Origin: JAVBRU01 sp031547595
GTDB taxonomy: Bacteria > Bacillota > Clostridia > Christensenellales > Aristaeellaceae
DNA: 64,000 nucleotides
Reading direction: 5' to 3'
Assembly (NCBI GenBank): GCA_031547595.1
Contig: JAVBRU010000017.1
Location: forward strand, 7,911-71,910
Shown: positions 57,528 to 64,000 of the stretch, piece after piece
Numbering within the stretch: position 1 is the stretch's first letter
Layout of the letters: each line of letters starts with the position of its first letter
The notes under the pieces: generated by a model
What the model saw: the letters and a program-made list of their open reading frames with translations, nothing else
Told to the model about the DNA's origin: nothing
Database searches by the model: none
Position numbers and translations under genes: made by a program

Positions 57528-58467
57528 AAAACGGGGGGTTCCGCTGCACAAGCGCGCCGGAGGATGGGCGTGGAAGCTGTTCCGGCTTGGCATTATCATC
57601 GGCGTTAGCTATGTGATCCTCTATCCCATACTGGTCAAAATGTCTGTGGCGTTTATGTCGCGAAGCGATATGTACGATATGACGGTCAAATGGGTGCCCA
57701 AGAAAATCACGCTGGATAACTTCAAGGAAGTCCTGTCGCTGATTGATTACCCCAAGTATTTCTTTACCACGCTTGGGATCAGTACACTCGCCACCGTGGT
57801 GCAAATTGGCGCTTGCACGCTGGCGGCCTATGGGTTTGCGCGCTTCAACTTCTTTGGCAAGAAGCTTTTGTTCTTTGCCGTGATGATGACGCTGGTCGTG
57901 CCACAACAGACCTACATGGTGACCACCTATATGCAGTACCGCTATTTTGATTTCTATGGGCTGCTGCGGATATTTGGCTGGACGCCGAAGTCCCTGATTG
58001 GCACGCCCTGGCCGCTGCTGCTGATGTCCCTCGGCTGCCAGGCCACCAAAAACGGCCTGTTTATCTACATCCTGCGCCAATTTCTCACGCGCCTGCCCGG
58101 CGAACTGGAGGAAGCCGCGTGGGTGGACGGCGCAGGCGTGGGGCGGATTTTCCTTCGCGTGATGCTGCCAAACGCCGGGCCTGCGCTCATCACGGTATCG
58201 GTGCTCAGCTTTGTGTGGACGTGGAACGATTTGTACACCGCCAGCACCTATATGCCCAGCATGCCGCTATTTTCCACACTGCTCAACAACCTTGCCTTCC
58301 AGATATCGCGGGCGGGCGGCGGTGCTTCGGTGATCGATACGATGAAACTGTCCATGCTCACCAATACGGGTGCGCTGCTCATTATCGCGCCGCTGATTGT
58401 GCTGTTTATCATTGCCCAGCGCTTCTTTGTGCAGGGCGTGGAGCGCACCGGCCTCACTGGTATGTAA
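57517..58467 (+). CDS. Carbohydrate ABC transporter permease (MalG type), second pair
   Basis: 316 residues, start overlapping the previous gene by 11 bases with AAAGGTGG upstream. Six membrane segments, the EAA loop ELEEAAWVDGAGVGRIFLRV and the C-terminal IIAQRFFVQGVERTGLTGM. It ends the first transcription unit of this locus. Confidence 0.87.
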   Translation: MKAKKRGVPLHKRAGGWAWKLFRLGIIIGVSYVILYPILVKMSVAFMSRSDMYDMTVKWVPKKITLDNFKEVLSLIDYPKYFFTTLGISTLATVVQIGACTLAAYGFARFNFFGKKLLFFAVMMTLVVPQQTYMVTTYMQYRYFDFYGLLRIFGWTPKSLIGTPWPLLLMSLGCQATKNGLFIYILRQFLTRLPGELEEAAWVDGAGVGRIFLRVMLPNAGPALITVSVLSFVWTWNDLYTASTYMPSMPLFSTLLNNLAFQISRAGGGASVIDTMKLSMLTNTGALLIIAPLIVLFIIAQRFFVQGVERTGLTGM

Positions 58468-58482
58468 TACCACCTGGCCAGG

Positions 58483-58546
58483 AAACATTCGTTATAGTCT
58501 TTTCATCATTTGAGGATTGAAAAACAGGCAAGGTTTTGTATATAAT
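58483..58546 (+). promoter_or_regulatory. Second copy of the 28-bp activator element, with promoter
   Basis: The element at 58483-58510 begins AAACATTCGTTATAG and ends TTTCATCATT; 25 of 28 bases match the copy at 47101. TTGAAA (58517-58522) lies 6 bases after it and TATAAT (58541-58546) follows an 18-bp spacer. Confidence 0.8.
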
Positions 58547-58606
58547 AGTACATATAGAAGCTGTTTTTCCCACTGCTTTGAACAAAATATGAGGAGGAAA
58601 TGATTC

Positions 58607-59338
58607 ATGAAGAAGTTGCTGGCCTGTATCCTGATGTTGACCCTGTTTTGCGGCCTGACCTTGCCTGCCCTGGCCGCAGAAATTCCCGATGAAGTGATCT
58701 ATATCTACGGCGGCAATTCCGATCCTAACCGTGCCAAACTGAAAACCATGGGGCAGCAGAGCTGGTATCTGATGTACAGCACCATGATCAATGCGGGCGA
58801 AAACATGGATCTGGCTTCCTTCAAGGAATGTGAGCAGACCGAGACTGGCCTGTGGAAGCCCGCCGAGGGTTCTGTGATTGCCTCACTTGACCCTGCCACG
58901 CCTGATTTGACCGTTGAATACTTTGGCGACTGGTTTGCCATCCGCAAGGACGGCTTCCTGGCGGGGGACACAGGCTTTAGCGCCGCGCTCAAGTGGGTGT
59001 GCGAGTATGACGGCGTGTATGATGTGCAGGTTTCCTATTCTGGTGGCTCGTCCTCCGGTTATGCGGCGGAAGGTTATTACCATGAAGTGAGCGGCGACTA
59101 TATCCCCGCGTCTGACGGCGTGTATATGAGCTGCTGGATCGCCGGCGAAATGATGTTCTGCGAGGACAGCTGGCTGGGCGAAGGCCACCGCCTGCCCCAG
59201 ACAGAGCTTGCCTATAACGGCGTGGAGCTGAAGGCCGGGGACGAGATTTATCTGGTGTGCGACACCAAGGCCAATGGCGGTTGGGATGATCCTTGGTGGT
59301 ATCTCAACATTACCCGCACCGGCGATTTGGCGCAGTAA
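58607..59338 (+). CDS. Secreted protein of unknown function, possibly carbohydrate-binding
   Basis: 243 residues. Signal peptide to about LPALAAEI. The rest is a predicted beta-rich domain with many aromatic residues (WFAIRKDGFLAGD, GYYHEVSGDYIPASDGVYMS, GGWDDPWWYLNITRTG) as seen in sugar-binding beta-sandwiches. No family is recognised with certainty. It is the first gene after the activator element and directly precedes an SBP, so binding or presenting the same ligand is a fair guess. GAGGAGG precedes the ATG. Confidence 0.6.
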   Translation: MKKLLACILMLTLFCGLTLPALAAEIPDEVIYIYGGNSDPNRAKLKTMGQQSWYLMYSTMINAGENMDLASFKECEQTETGLWKPAEGSVIASLDPATPDLTVEYFGDWFAIRKDGFLAGDTGFSAALKWVCEYDGVYDVQVSYSGGSSSGYAAEGYYHEVSGDYIPASDGVYMSCWIAGEMMFCEDSWLGEGHRLPQTELAYNGVELKAGDEIYLVCDTKANGGWDDPWWYLNITRTGDLAQ

Positions 59339-59351
59339 GGGAGGATCAGAA

Positions 59352-60659
59352 ATGAAAAAAAACATCACATGCTTACTAATTCTGTGCCTGCTTGTGCCCT
59401 TTGCCGCGATGGCGGAAGAAAAAACCTACGACCTTGGCGGCCGGGATGTGACCATCGCCCACTGGTTTGATATGACGCCCAAAGAGACCAGCGTGACATA
59501 TCTGGAAAGCATGCAGCTGATTGAGACCATCAACAGAAAGTATAATTGCAACCTAAAGTTTGTATACACCGGTGATTGGCATTCCTACATGTCTATCATC
59601 AACATCCAAGCGATGTCCGGCGAGAAGATTGCCGACGCGTTCTGGACGGGCTACAGCCAGACGATCCCCAAGTGGATCGACAATGGTCTGGTGGTGCCAC
59701 TGGACGATTACTTTGATTTTGACGACCCGATGTGGAACCAGTCCGCCAATGATCAGTGGATGATGAATGGCCAGCATTATGGCATCACCAACTGGGACGA
59801 TGCGTTGGGGCATGTGATCCTGTTCAACAAGCGCATTTGTGCGGAGAATGGCATTACAGACGAATACCTGTATGACTTACAGGCAAATGGCGAGTGGACC
59901 TGGGAAAAGCTGCGCGAGCTGGCCATCAAATGTACCCGCGACACCAACAACGATGGCGCGATTGACGTATACGGCTTTGGCTCCTACGGCACTTGCCCCA
60001 CCTGTCCCGAAGCGTTTGTGTATGCCAATGGCGCATCACCGGTCAGCGTGGACGAGAATTTCCACTACAGCTACAACCTGGACGACCCGAAGGTGGTAGA
60101 GGCCATTCAATTCTGCTACGACCTGTACTGGGTAGACCAAGTGTGCTACATGGGCTCCACTGCCTGGGGCAGCTGGGAAGGGCTGTGGCGCATGGGCAAG
60201 ACTGCGTTCTACTCTGTGGCGTCCTGGAACCTGATGGACTACTTTGAGGATTTGGAGGATGACGAGTTTGGCATCCTGCTCATCCCCAAGGGCCCGTCCG
60301 CCGAGGATTATGTGAACGCGCAAAGCTGTCCCTCCGGCATCTTTATGCAGCCCATGGTGGAAGACAAAGAGGCCATTGCTGCCATCGTCACCGAGTTCAT
60401 GGCACCCTACGACTGGCGTTTGGACAACGATGTTGTCTCCCAGTGGGAACCGTATGTGTTCGATGATGAATCCCTCGATACCATTGAGATGATCAATGGC
60501 CGCACAGTGTCGATCCTTGGCGAAGTATCTACGTATTTCCGGGATGAAGTACTGTGGAACGACTGGGGCATCAAAAACGGAATCAACCCACGCACCTATG
60601 TGGAAACCATGAAATCCTCCTGTCAGGCGTCTTTTGACGAACTGTGGCAGGTGAAGTAA
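59352..60659 (+). CDS. Extracellular sugar-binding protein (family 1 SBP)
   Basis: 435 residues from the ATG at 59352 with GGGAGGATC upstream. Signal peptide to about AAMAEEK, no lipobox Cys. SBP landmarks include VTIAHWFDMTP, GEKIADAFWTGYSQTIPKWI, WTWEKLRELAIKCT and FGILLIPKGPSAEDY. A Ca-loop-like DTNNDGAIDVYG segment lies in the middle. Probable partner of the permeases at 56610 and 57517. An intercistronic hairpin follows. Confidence 0.85.
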   Translation: MKKNITCLLILCLLVPFAAMAEEKTYDLGGRDVTIAHWFDMTPKETSVTYLESMQLIETINRKYNCNLKFVYTGDWHSYMSIINIQAMSGEKIADAFWTGYSQTIPKWIDNGLVVPLDDYFDFDDPMWNQSANDQWMMNGQHYGITNWDDALGHVILFNKRICAENGITDEYLYDLQANGEWTWEKLRELAIKCTRDTNNDGAIDVYGFGSYGTCPTCPEAFVYANGASPVSVDENFHYSYNLDDPKVVEAIQFCYDLYWVDQVCYMGSTAWGSWEGLWRMGKTAFYSVASWNLMDYFEDLEDDEFGILLIPKGPSAEDYVNAQSCPSGIFMQPMVEDKEAIAAIVTEFMAPYDWRLDNDVVSQWEPYVFDDESLDTIEMINGRTVSILGEVSTYFRDEVLWNDWGIKNGINPRTYVETMKSSCQASFDELWQVK

Positions 60660-60669
60660 AAGTGTTCAT

Positions 60670-60696
60670 GCCGGGTCGTCCCTGCGGCGGCCCGGC
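60670..60696 (+). other. Intercistronic hairpin after the SBP gene
   Basis: GCCGGGTCG (60670-60678) and CGGCCCGGC (60688-60696) form a 9-bp stem with one G-T pair and a 9-base loop. Without a T tract it may reduce read-through so that the SBP is made in excess of the regulator. Confidence 0.55.
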
Positions 60697-60713
60697 GCAC
60701 AGGGAGAAAAGCC

Positions 60714-61589
60714 ATGATCAAGATTGTTCAGCGGCGCACGCTGCCTGGCTTTACCAACAACGATACCTTCTGCAATTATTATACGTACTACGAGAACGGC
60801 CTGGATCTGGCGCTCTTGGAATGCGGATATGAGAAGTGCGATCCCAACCATTACTGGGCGGGAAAAAAGGGCTTTCACATCATCCATTTCATCATTTCCG
60901 GCAAGGGCACACTCAGTATTGAGGGGCAGCAGTACACCCTAAAGGCAGGCGAGGGGTTTTACATCTCGCCCGATCAGGAGGTATTGTATACTGCAGACGC
61001 AGACGACCCGTGGGAGTACCGTTGGCTGGGCTTTACGGGCACTCGTGCGGTCATCGTGCTCAACGCTACGCATTTGGTGCGCTCGCAGACCTTCCAACTG
61101 AAAGACATATCGGTGTATATCGAGCGATTGAAGCAAATCTATGCCTACGCCACGCTCAAGACAGAGCGGGGCGAGTGCATGGCGCTGGGGCAATTGTACT
61201 TTTTCTTGGCAGAGCTTCTGGAAGGCTTTGAGGAGAAGGACAGGCGCAGCGACGCGTCCGCGCAGTACGTCAATATGGCCATCACGATGATTGCGGAAAA
61301 GTATCAGCAGGAGTTTGGCGTCAGCGATATTTGCAAGCAGCTGAACATCACAAGAAGCTATCTGTATAAGCTGTTTATGCGCTATTACAGCGTGTCCCCC
61401 TCAGACTACCTGCTCAAGTTCCGCCTGGAAAAGGCGCGGGAGCTGCTGGCAGGCAACCTGTACCCCGTTAATAATGTGGCCGAGCAGACCGGCTTTTGCA
61501 GCCACGCTTATTTCACCAAGCGCTTCCGGGAAGCCTATGGCACCACGCCCCGGGAATATGCCCAAAGCCTTCGCAAGGAGATTGTATAA
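60714..61589 (+). CDS. AraC-family regulator with cupin-like sensor domain
   Basis: 291 residues. The N-terminal half is an AraC-type cupin (KGFHIIHFIISGKGTLSIEG, LKAGEGFYISPDQEVLY). The C-terminal HTH pair is VSDICKQLNITRSYLYKLFM and VAEQTGFCSHAYFTKRFRE, ending TPREYAQSLRK. It lies inside the second transcription unit of the locus and is the best candidate to bind the 28-bp elements at 47101 and 58483, giving positive autoregulation through its own operon. Confidence 0.88.
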   Translation: MIKIVQRRTLPGFTNNDTFCNYYTYYENGLDLALLECGYEKCDPNHYWAGKKGFHIIHFIISGKGTLSIEGQQYTLKAGEGFYISPDQEVLYTADADDPWEYRWLGFTGTRAVIVLNATHLVRSQTFQLKDISVYIERLKQIYAYATLKTERGECMALGQLYFFLAELLEGFEEKDRRSDASAQYVNMAITMIAEKYQQEFGVSDICKQLNITRSYLYKLFMRYYSVSPSDYLLKFRLEKARELLAGNLYPVNNVAEQTGFCSHAYFTKRFREAYGTTPREYAQSLRKEIV

Positions 61590-61592
61590 ATT

Positions 61593-63056
61593 ATGAAAAC
61601 GATCGGAATGCTGCTCATGGTGTTGCTCTTGCTGTCCGCCTTGCCCCTGGCGCTTGCCAGCGAGGATGTGGAGGCATACCCCGTGCCAGAGGGCATGCCC
61701 AGCCAGAAGGTGTGGTTCACTGTCACGGCGGCGGGCAAGGAAGTAGGCGTGTATTCCGATTACAACATGGAATACGAGGAAGTGAACTTCGCGTATTTCA
61801 ATTTCCGCGAAGGCGCGGCGGTGGAAGTGAAGATCGAAGTGGGCTTTGCTTTCAAAAGCGTAAAGCTTCTGCCGGAGCCGGAGGGGCTTGAATGGAGTGT
61901 AGAGGGCACTGCGATCACCTTATTGATCACTGATCCTGACACCAATCTCAGCTTTGTGTTCAACGATGATTATCAGGGCATTGTGCTGCACCTGTTCACC
62001 AATGCCATTGACGAAAATGAGGCCGAAATAAAAAGCAGCTTCACCACGATCTATTATGGCCCTGGCTATCACGACATGAGCCACACGCAGGTGAAGCTGT
62101 CAAGCGGCATGACGCTGTATGTGGCGGCAGGCGCGGTGCTCAATGCCCCGGTGGTTGTAGAAAACGCAAAGGACGTCACCATTGCTGGCAGCGGCATCAT
62201 CATGATGGACAAAATGAGCGCCGTCAACCCCCAGTATGGCAACATCGTGATCACCCTCAACAACGCGCAGAACGTCACCATACGCGGCGTCATCGCGCAT
62301 GTGCACCGCACCCAAAATTGGACTACCCATGTATATTACTCCAAAGACGTGCTGATCGAGAATTATCGCGTGGTCAGCACCCAGTATGCCAGCGTGGACG
62401 CGCTGGACATCAGCAACAGCCAGAACGTGACGGTGCGGGACAGCTTCCTGCGTTCCTGTGACGACTGCATCACCATCAAGGGGCTGAGCTCTGCGGCCGA
62501 GCCGAAGGACGCGCCCGCCAACGAGAACATTCATGTATCCGGCTGCCAGCTGTGGAACGACTGCAACAATGCCATGGTGGTGGGCGAGGAGAGCATGGCT
62601 GCCTACTACGATAACATCTCTTTCCGCGATATCGATGTGCTGTATTCCTATGACGACCGGGACAATCACGAGCGGCTGGACGAACGCGCGGTGATCTCCA
62701 TCGTGCCCATCCACGGCACCTACATCCGCAACATCCTCTGGGAGGATATCCGCGTCAATAACTGCCAGCGCTTGGTATGCTTCACATTCAAAGATAGCTT
62801 CTGGTTTGGCACCGTTGCGGGCAACCAGACTTTTCCCGGCGGTGTGGATGGTGTAACGCTGCGCAATATCACCTGCAACAGCCGGAACACCGGCAAGATC
62901 GCGAATCAAATTCTGCTGAACGGCTGGAGCCAGGATAAGCTGGTCCAGAATGTCAGCTTTGAGAATTTCGTGATCAACGGCGAGGCCATCACTTCGCTGA
63001 TGAATCCGTATTTTACGGTCAACTCCTTTATCAAGGATATTCGCTTTAGCAAATGA
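61593..63056 (+). CDS. Secreted GH28-like right-handed beta-helix enzyme
   Basis: 487 residues. Signal peptide to about LALASED, an N-terminal beta-sandwich of about 130 residues, then a beta-helix. SVDALDISNSQNVTVRDSFL and SCDDCITIKG match the NTD and DD segments of GH28 polygalacturonases (the first with a Leu-Asp pair). The usual GHG and RIK segments are not clear; VVGEES occupies the place of GHG. Related inverting beta-helix enzymes such as GH49 dextranases are alternatives. Probably cleaves an acidic or alpha-linked polysaccharide outside the cell. It starts 4 bases after the regulator gene. Confidence 0.75.
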   Translation: MKTIGMLLMVLLLLSALPLALASEDVEAYPVPEGMPSQKVWFTVTAAGKEVGVYSDYNMEYEEVNFAYFNFREGAAVEVKIEVGFAFKSVKLLPEPEGLEWSVEGTAITLLITDPDTNLSFVFNDDYQGIVLHLFTNAIDENEAEIKSSFTTIYYGPGYHDMSHTQVKLSSGMTLYVAAGAVLNAPVVVENAKDVTIAGSGIIMMDKMSAVNPQYGNIVITLNNAQNVTIRGVIAHVHRTQNWTTHVYYSKDVLIENYRVVSTQYASVDALDISNSQNVTVRDSFLRSCDDCITIKGLSSAAEPKDAPANENIHVSGCQLWNDCNNAMVVGEESMAAYYDNISFRDIDVLYSYDDRDNHERLDERAVISIVPIHGTYIRNILWEDIRVNNCQRLVCFTFKDSFWFGTVAGNQTFPGGVDGVTLRNITCNSRNTGKIANQILLNGWSQDKLVQNVSFENFVINGEAITSLMNPYFTVNSFIKDIRFSK

Positions 63057-63080
63057 TAAAAGCGTAGAAAGAGGTCTTGT

Positions 63081-64000
63081 ATGCTGCAGTCCGCCTGGGT
63101 GATGGGAGAAGTCGAGGCGCTATTCTGTGAACAAAATGGGATACCCTCCATGCTGTTAGTGCCCGTGAAGATGCGGGACCAGGTGCGGGAAAGCAAGCTG
63201 CAGAGCGCCGCACCGCTGGTGCAATTGCATGTGCGGGGCGACGGGCACCAGGTGCCCTATGCGCCAGGATTCACGATGCTGGGCTCCAACACGGCGGCAT
63301 CGATGCGTATTGTCAAACAAGAGGCTACGCCAACGGGCGTAAAAACCGTGCTCTCCGGCGCGCATGGGCTTCAGTACACACAGGAGCTTGCACCGCTTGG
63401 CCGTTCCCTGCGCTGCCGCACGGCGGTGAAAAACACAGGGAATACGCCCGTGACGATCGATCACGCAGCCTCTTTTTGCATCAGCGGCATGACGCCCTTT
63501 GAGGATGGGTTGGCACCCGATTGTATGCGGCTGCACCGCTTCTCGTCCTTTTGGTCGTGCGAAGGGCGGCACCAGAGCCAGACACTGGAAGAACTGAATT
63601 TCGAAACCTCCTGGTCCCGCTGGGCCACAAAGAGCGTGCGTATCAGCCAGGCAGGCACTTTGCCGGTGCGCGGCTGGTTCCCTTTGATGGCGCTGGAGGC
63701 TGAAAAGCGCCATGTGACCTGGGCAGCTACGGTGGCGTGGGCAGGCTCATGGAACATGGAGCTGTTCCGCCAGAAGGAGGATGTGGTGCTGGCTGGTGGC
63801 CTGGCAGGGTTTGAGGACGGACATTTCAGAAAGACTTTGGCACCTGGCGAAGAGCTTGTATTGCCAGAAGCGTACCTCACCGTGGTGCGGGGCGGCATAG
63901 ATGAAGCCTGCGAAGCGCTGCTGGACGCGCACGCCGCACAGCTGGAGATTCGGGGTGAAGCGGAAAGCACCCTCAACCCCATGTACAACGAATACTGCGA
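63081..64000 (+). CDS. GH36-type alpha-galactosidase, N-terminal part (3' end outside window)
   Basis: The frame starts at the ATG at 63081 (AAAGAGGT upstream) and stays open to the window end: 306 codons seen. It corresponds to the N-terminal beta-supersandwich of GH36 enzymes. Recognisable segments are MRLHRFSSFWSCEGRHQ, TSWSRWATKS, GWFPLMALE, AWAGSWNMELFRQ and LAPGEELVLPEAYLTV; the frame then reaches NPMYNEYC just before the catalytic barrel. No signal peptide, so probably cytoplasmic, acting on imported alpha-galactosides. The catalytic Asp residues lie outside the window. Confidence 0.72.
   Translation, partial: MLQSAWVMGEVEALFCEQNGIPSMLLVPVKMRDQVRESKLQSAAPLVQLHVRGDGHQVPYAPGFTMLGSNTAASMRIVKQEATPTGVKTVLSGAHGLQYTQELAPLGRSLRCRTAVKNTGNTPVTIDHAASFCISGMTPFEDGLAPDCMRLHRFSSFWSCEGRHQSQTLEELNFETSWSRWATKSVRISQAGTLPVRGWFPLMALEAEKRHVTWAATVAWAGSWNMELFRQKEDVVLAGGLAGFEDGHFRKTLAPGEELVLPEAYLTVVRGGIDEACEALLDAHAAQLEIRGEAESTLNPMYNEYC

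Noticed and set aside
1..64000. CRISPR arrays, tRNA or rRNA genes, prophage or transposon genes
   Set aside because: None seen: no regularly spaced repeats, no cloverleaf-like or rRNA-like sequence, and no integrase or transposase among the reading frames.

Overview
The window looks like part of the chromosome of an anaerobic, fermentative member of the Firmicutes (Clostridia), with mid-range to slightly high GC judged by eye. Supporting signs are the FeoA/FeoB/small Cys-rich membrane protein trio, YesM/YesN-type two-component genes, an ECF sigma factor paired with a DUF4367-type membrane protein, DUF5696 and Yip1/NHL proteins next to sugar ABC transporters, strong AGGAGG-type ribosome binding sites and sigma-A promoters. 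I cannot place the genus. No rRNA, tRNA, CRISPR array, insertion sequence or phage gene was seen.

Layout. 1-5.4 kb (+): the tail of a ComEC-like metallo-beta-lactamase-fold protein, a ferrous iron uptake operon (feoA, feoB, small protein), and an ArsR-type metal sensor with a Zn/Cd efflux P-type ATPase behind a clean promoter and a perfect 22-bp palindrome. 5.4-21.3 kb (-): a catabolic and transport block with a HAD phosphatase, a GatZ-like aldolase subunit, a ROK kinase, a fucose-isomerase-like enzyme, two tandem glycerophosphodiester phosphodiesterase (GDPD) genes, a solute-binding protein (SBP), two LplB/LplC-type permeases, a PocR-AraC regulator, a third (degenerate) GDPD with another HAD phosphatase, and a YesN/YesM two-component system. 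21.6-41.6 kb (+): a long glycan locus divergent from the two-component genes. It has two secreted CBM9-like proteins, an SBP, two permeases, three secreted GH3 enzymes, a shared-type MsmK/UgpC ATPase, a five-gene Dlt-like module (carrier protein, two adenylation enzymes, MBOAT, SGNH protein) and a beta-helix protein. 41.6-47 kb: housekeeping and signalling genes (TetR, zinc-ribbon protein, FtsH, ECF sigma factor with DUF4367 partner, small secreted protein). 47-64 kb (+): a second glycan locus with a 934-residue SBP, two permease pairs, an NHL-Yip1 protein, a DUF5696 protein, an unknown secreted protein, another SBP, an AraC regulator, a GH28-like beta-helix enzyme and the start of a GH36-type alpha-galactosidase.

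How it works together. The window encodes four carbohydrate-type ABC importers but only one ATPase. Each locus carries its own regulator and its own repeated promoter-proximal motif. In the 21-40 kb locus, three promoters carry TGTGCTGGATATTCCATTG with the final TTG forming the -35 box, preceded by a second box 22 bp upstream. In the 47-64 kb locus, two promoters share a 28-bp element (25 of 28 identical) six bases upstream of the -35.

Most unusual points: (1) a Dlt-like aminoacylation module with two different adenylation enzymes placed inside a two-component-controlled glycan operon; (2) an SBP whose C-terminal tail matches the N-terminus of a GDPD paralogue up to an A9 run, after which the GDPD continues in the -1 frame, suggesting a fusion protein made by frameshifting or slippage, or a homopolymer indel; (3) the shared promoter elements; (4) four SBPs with AxA-type signal peptides and no lipobox cysteine.
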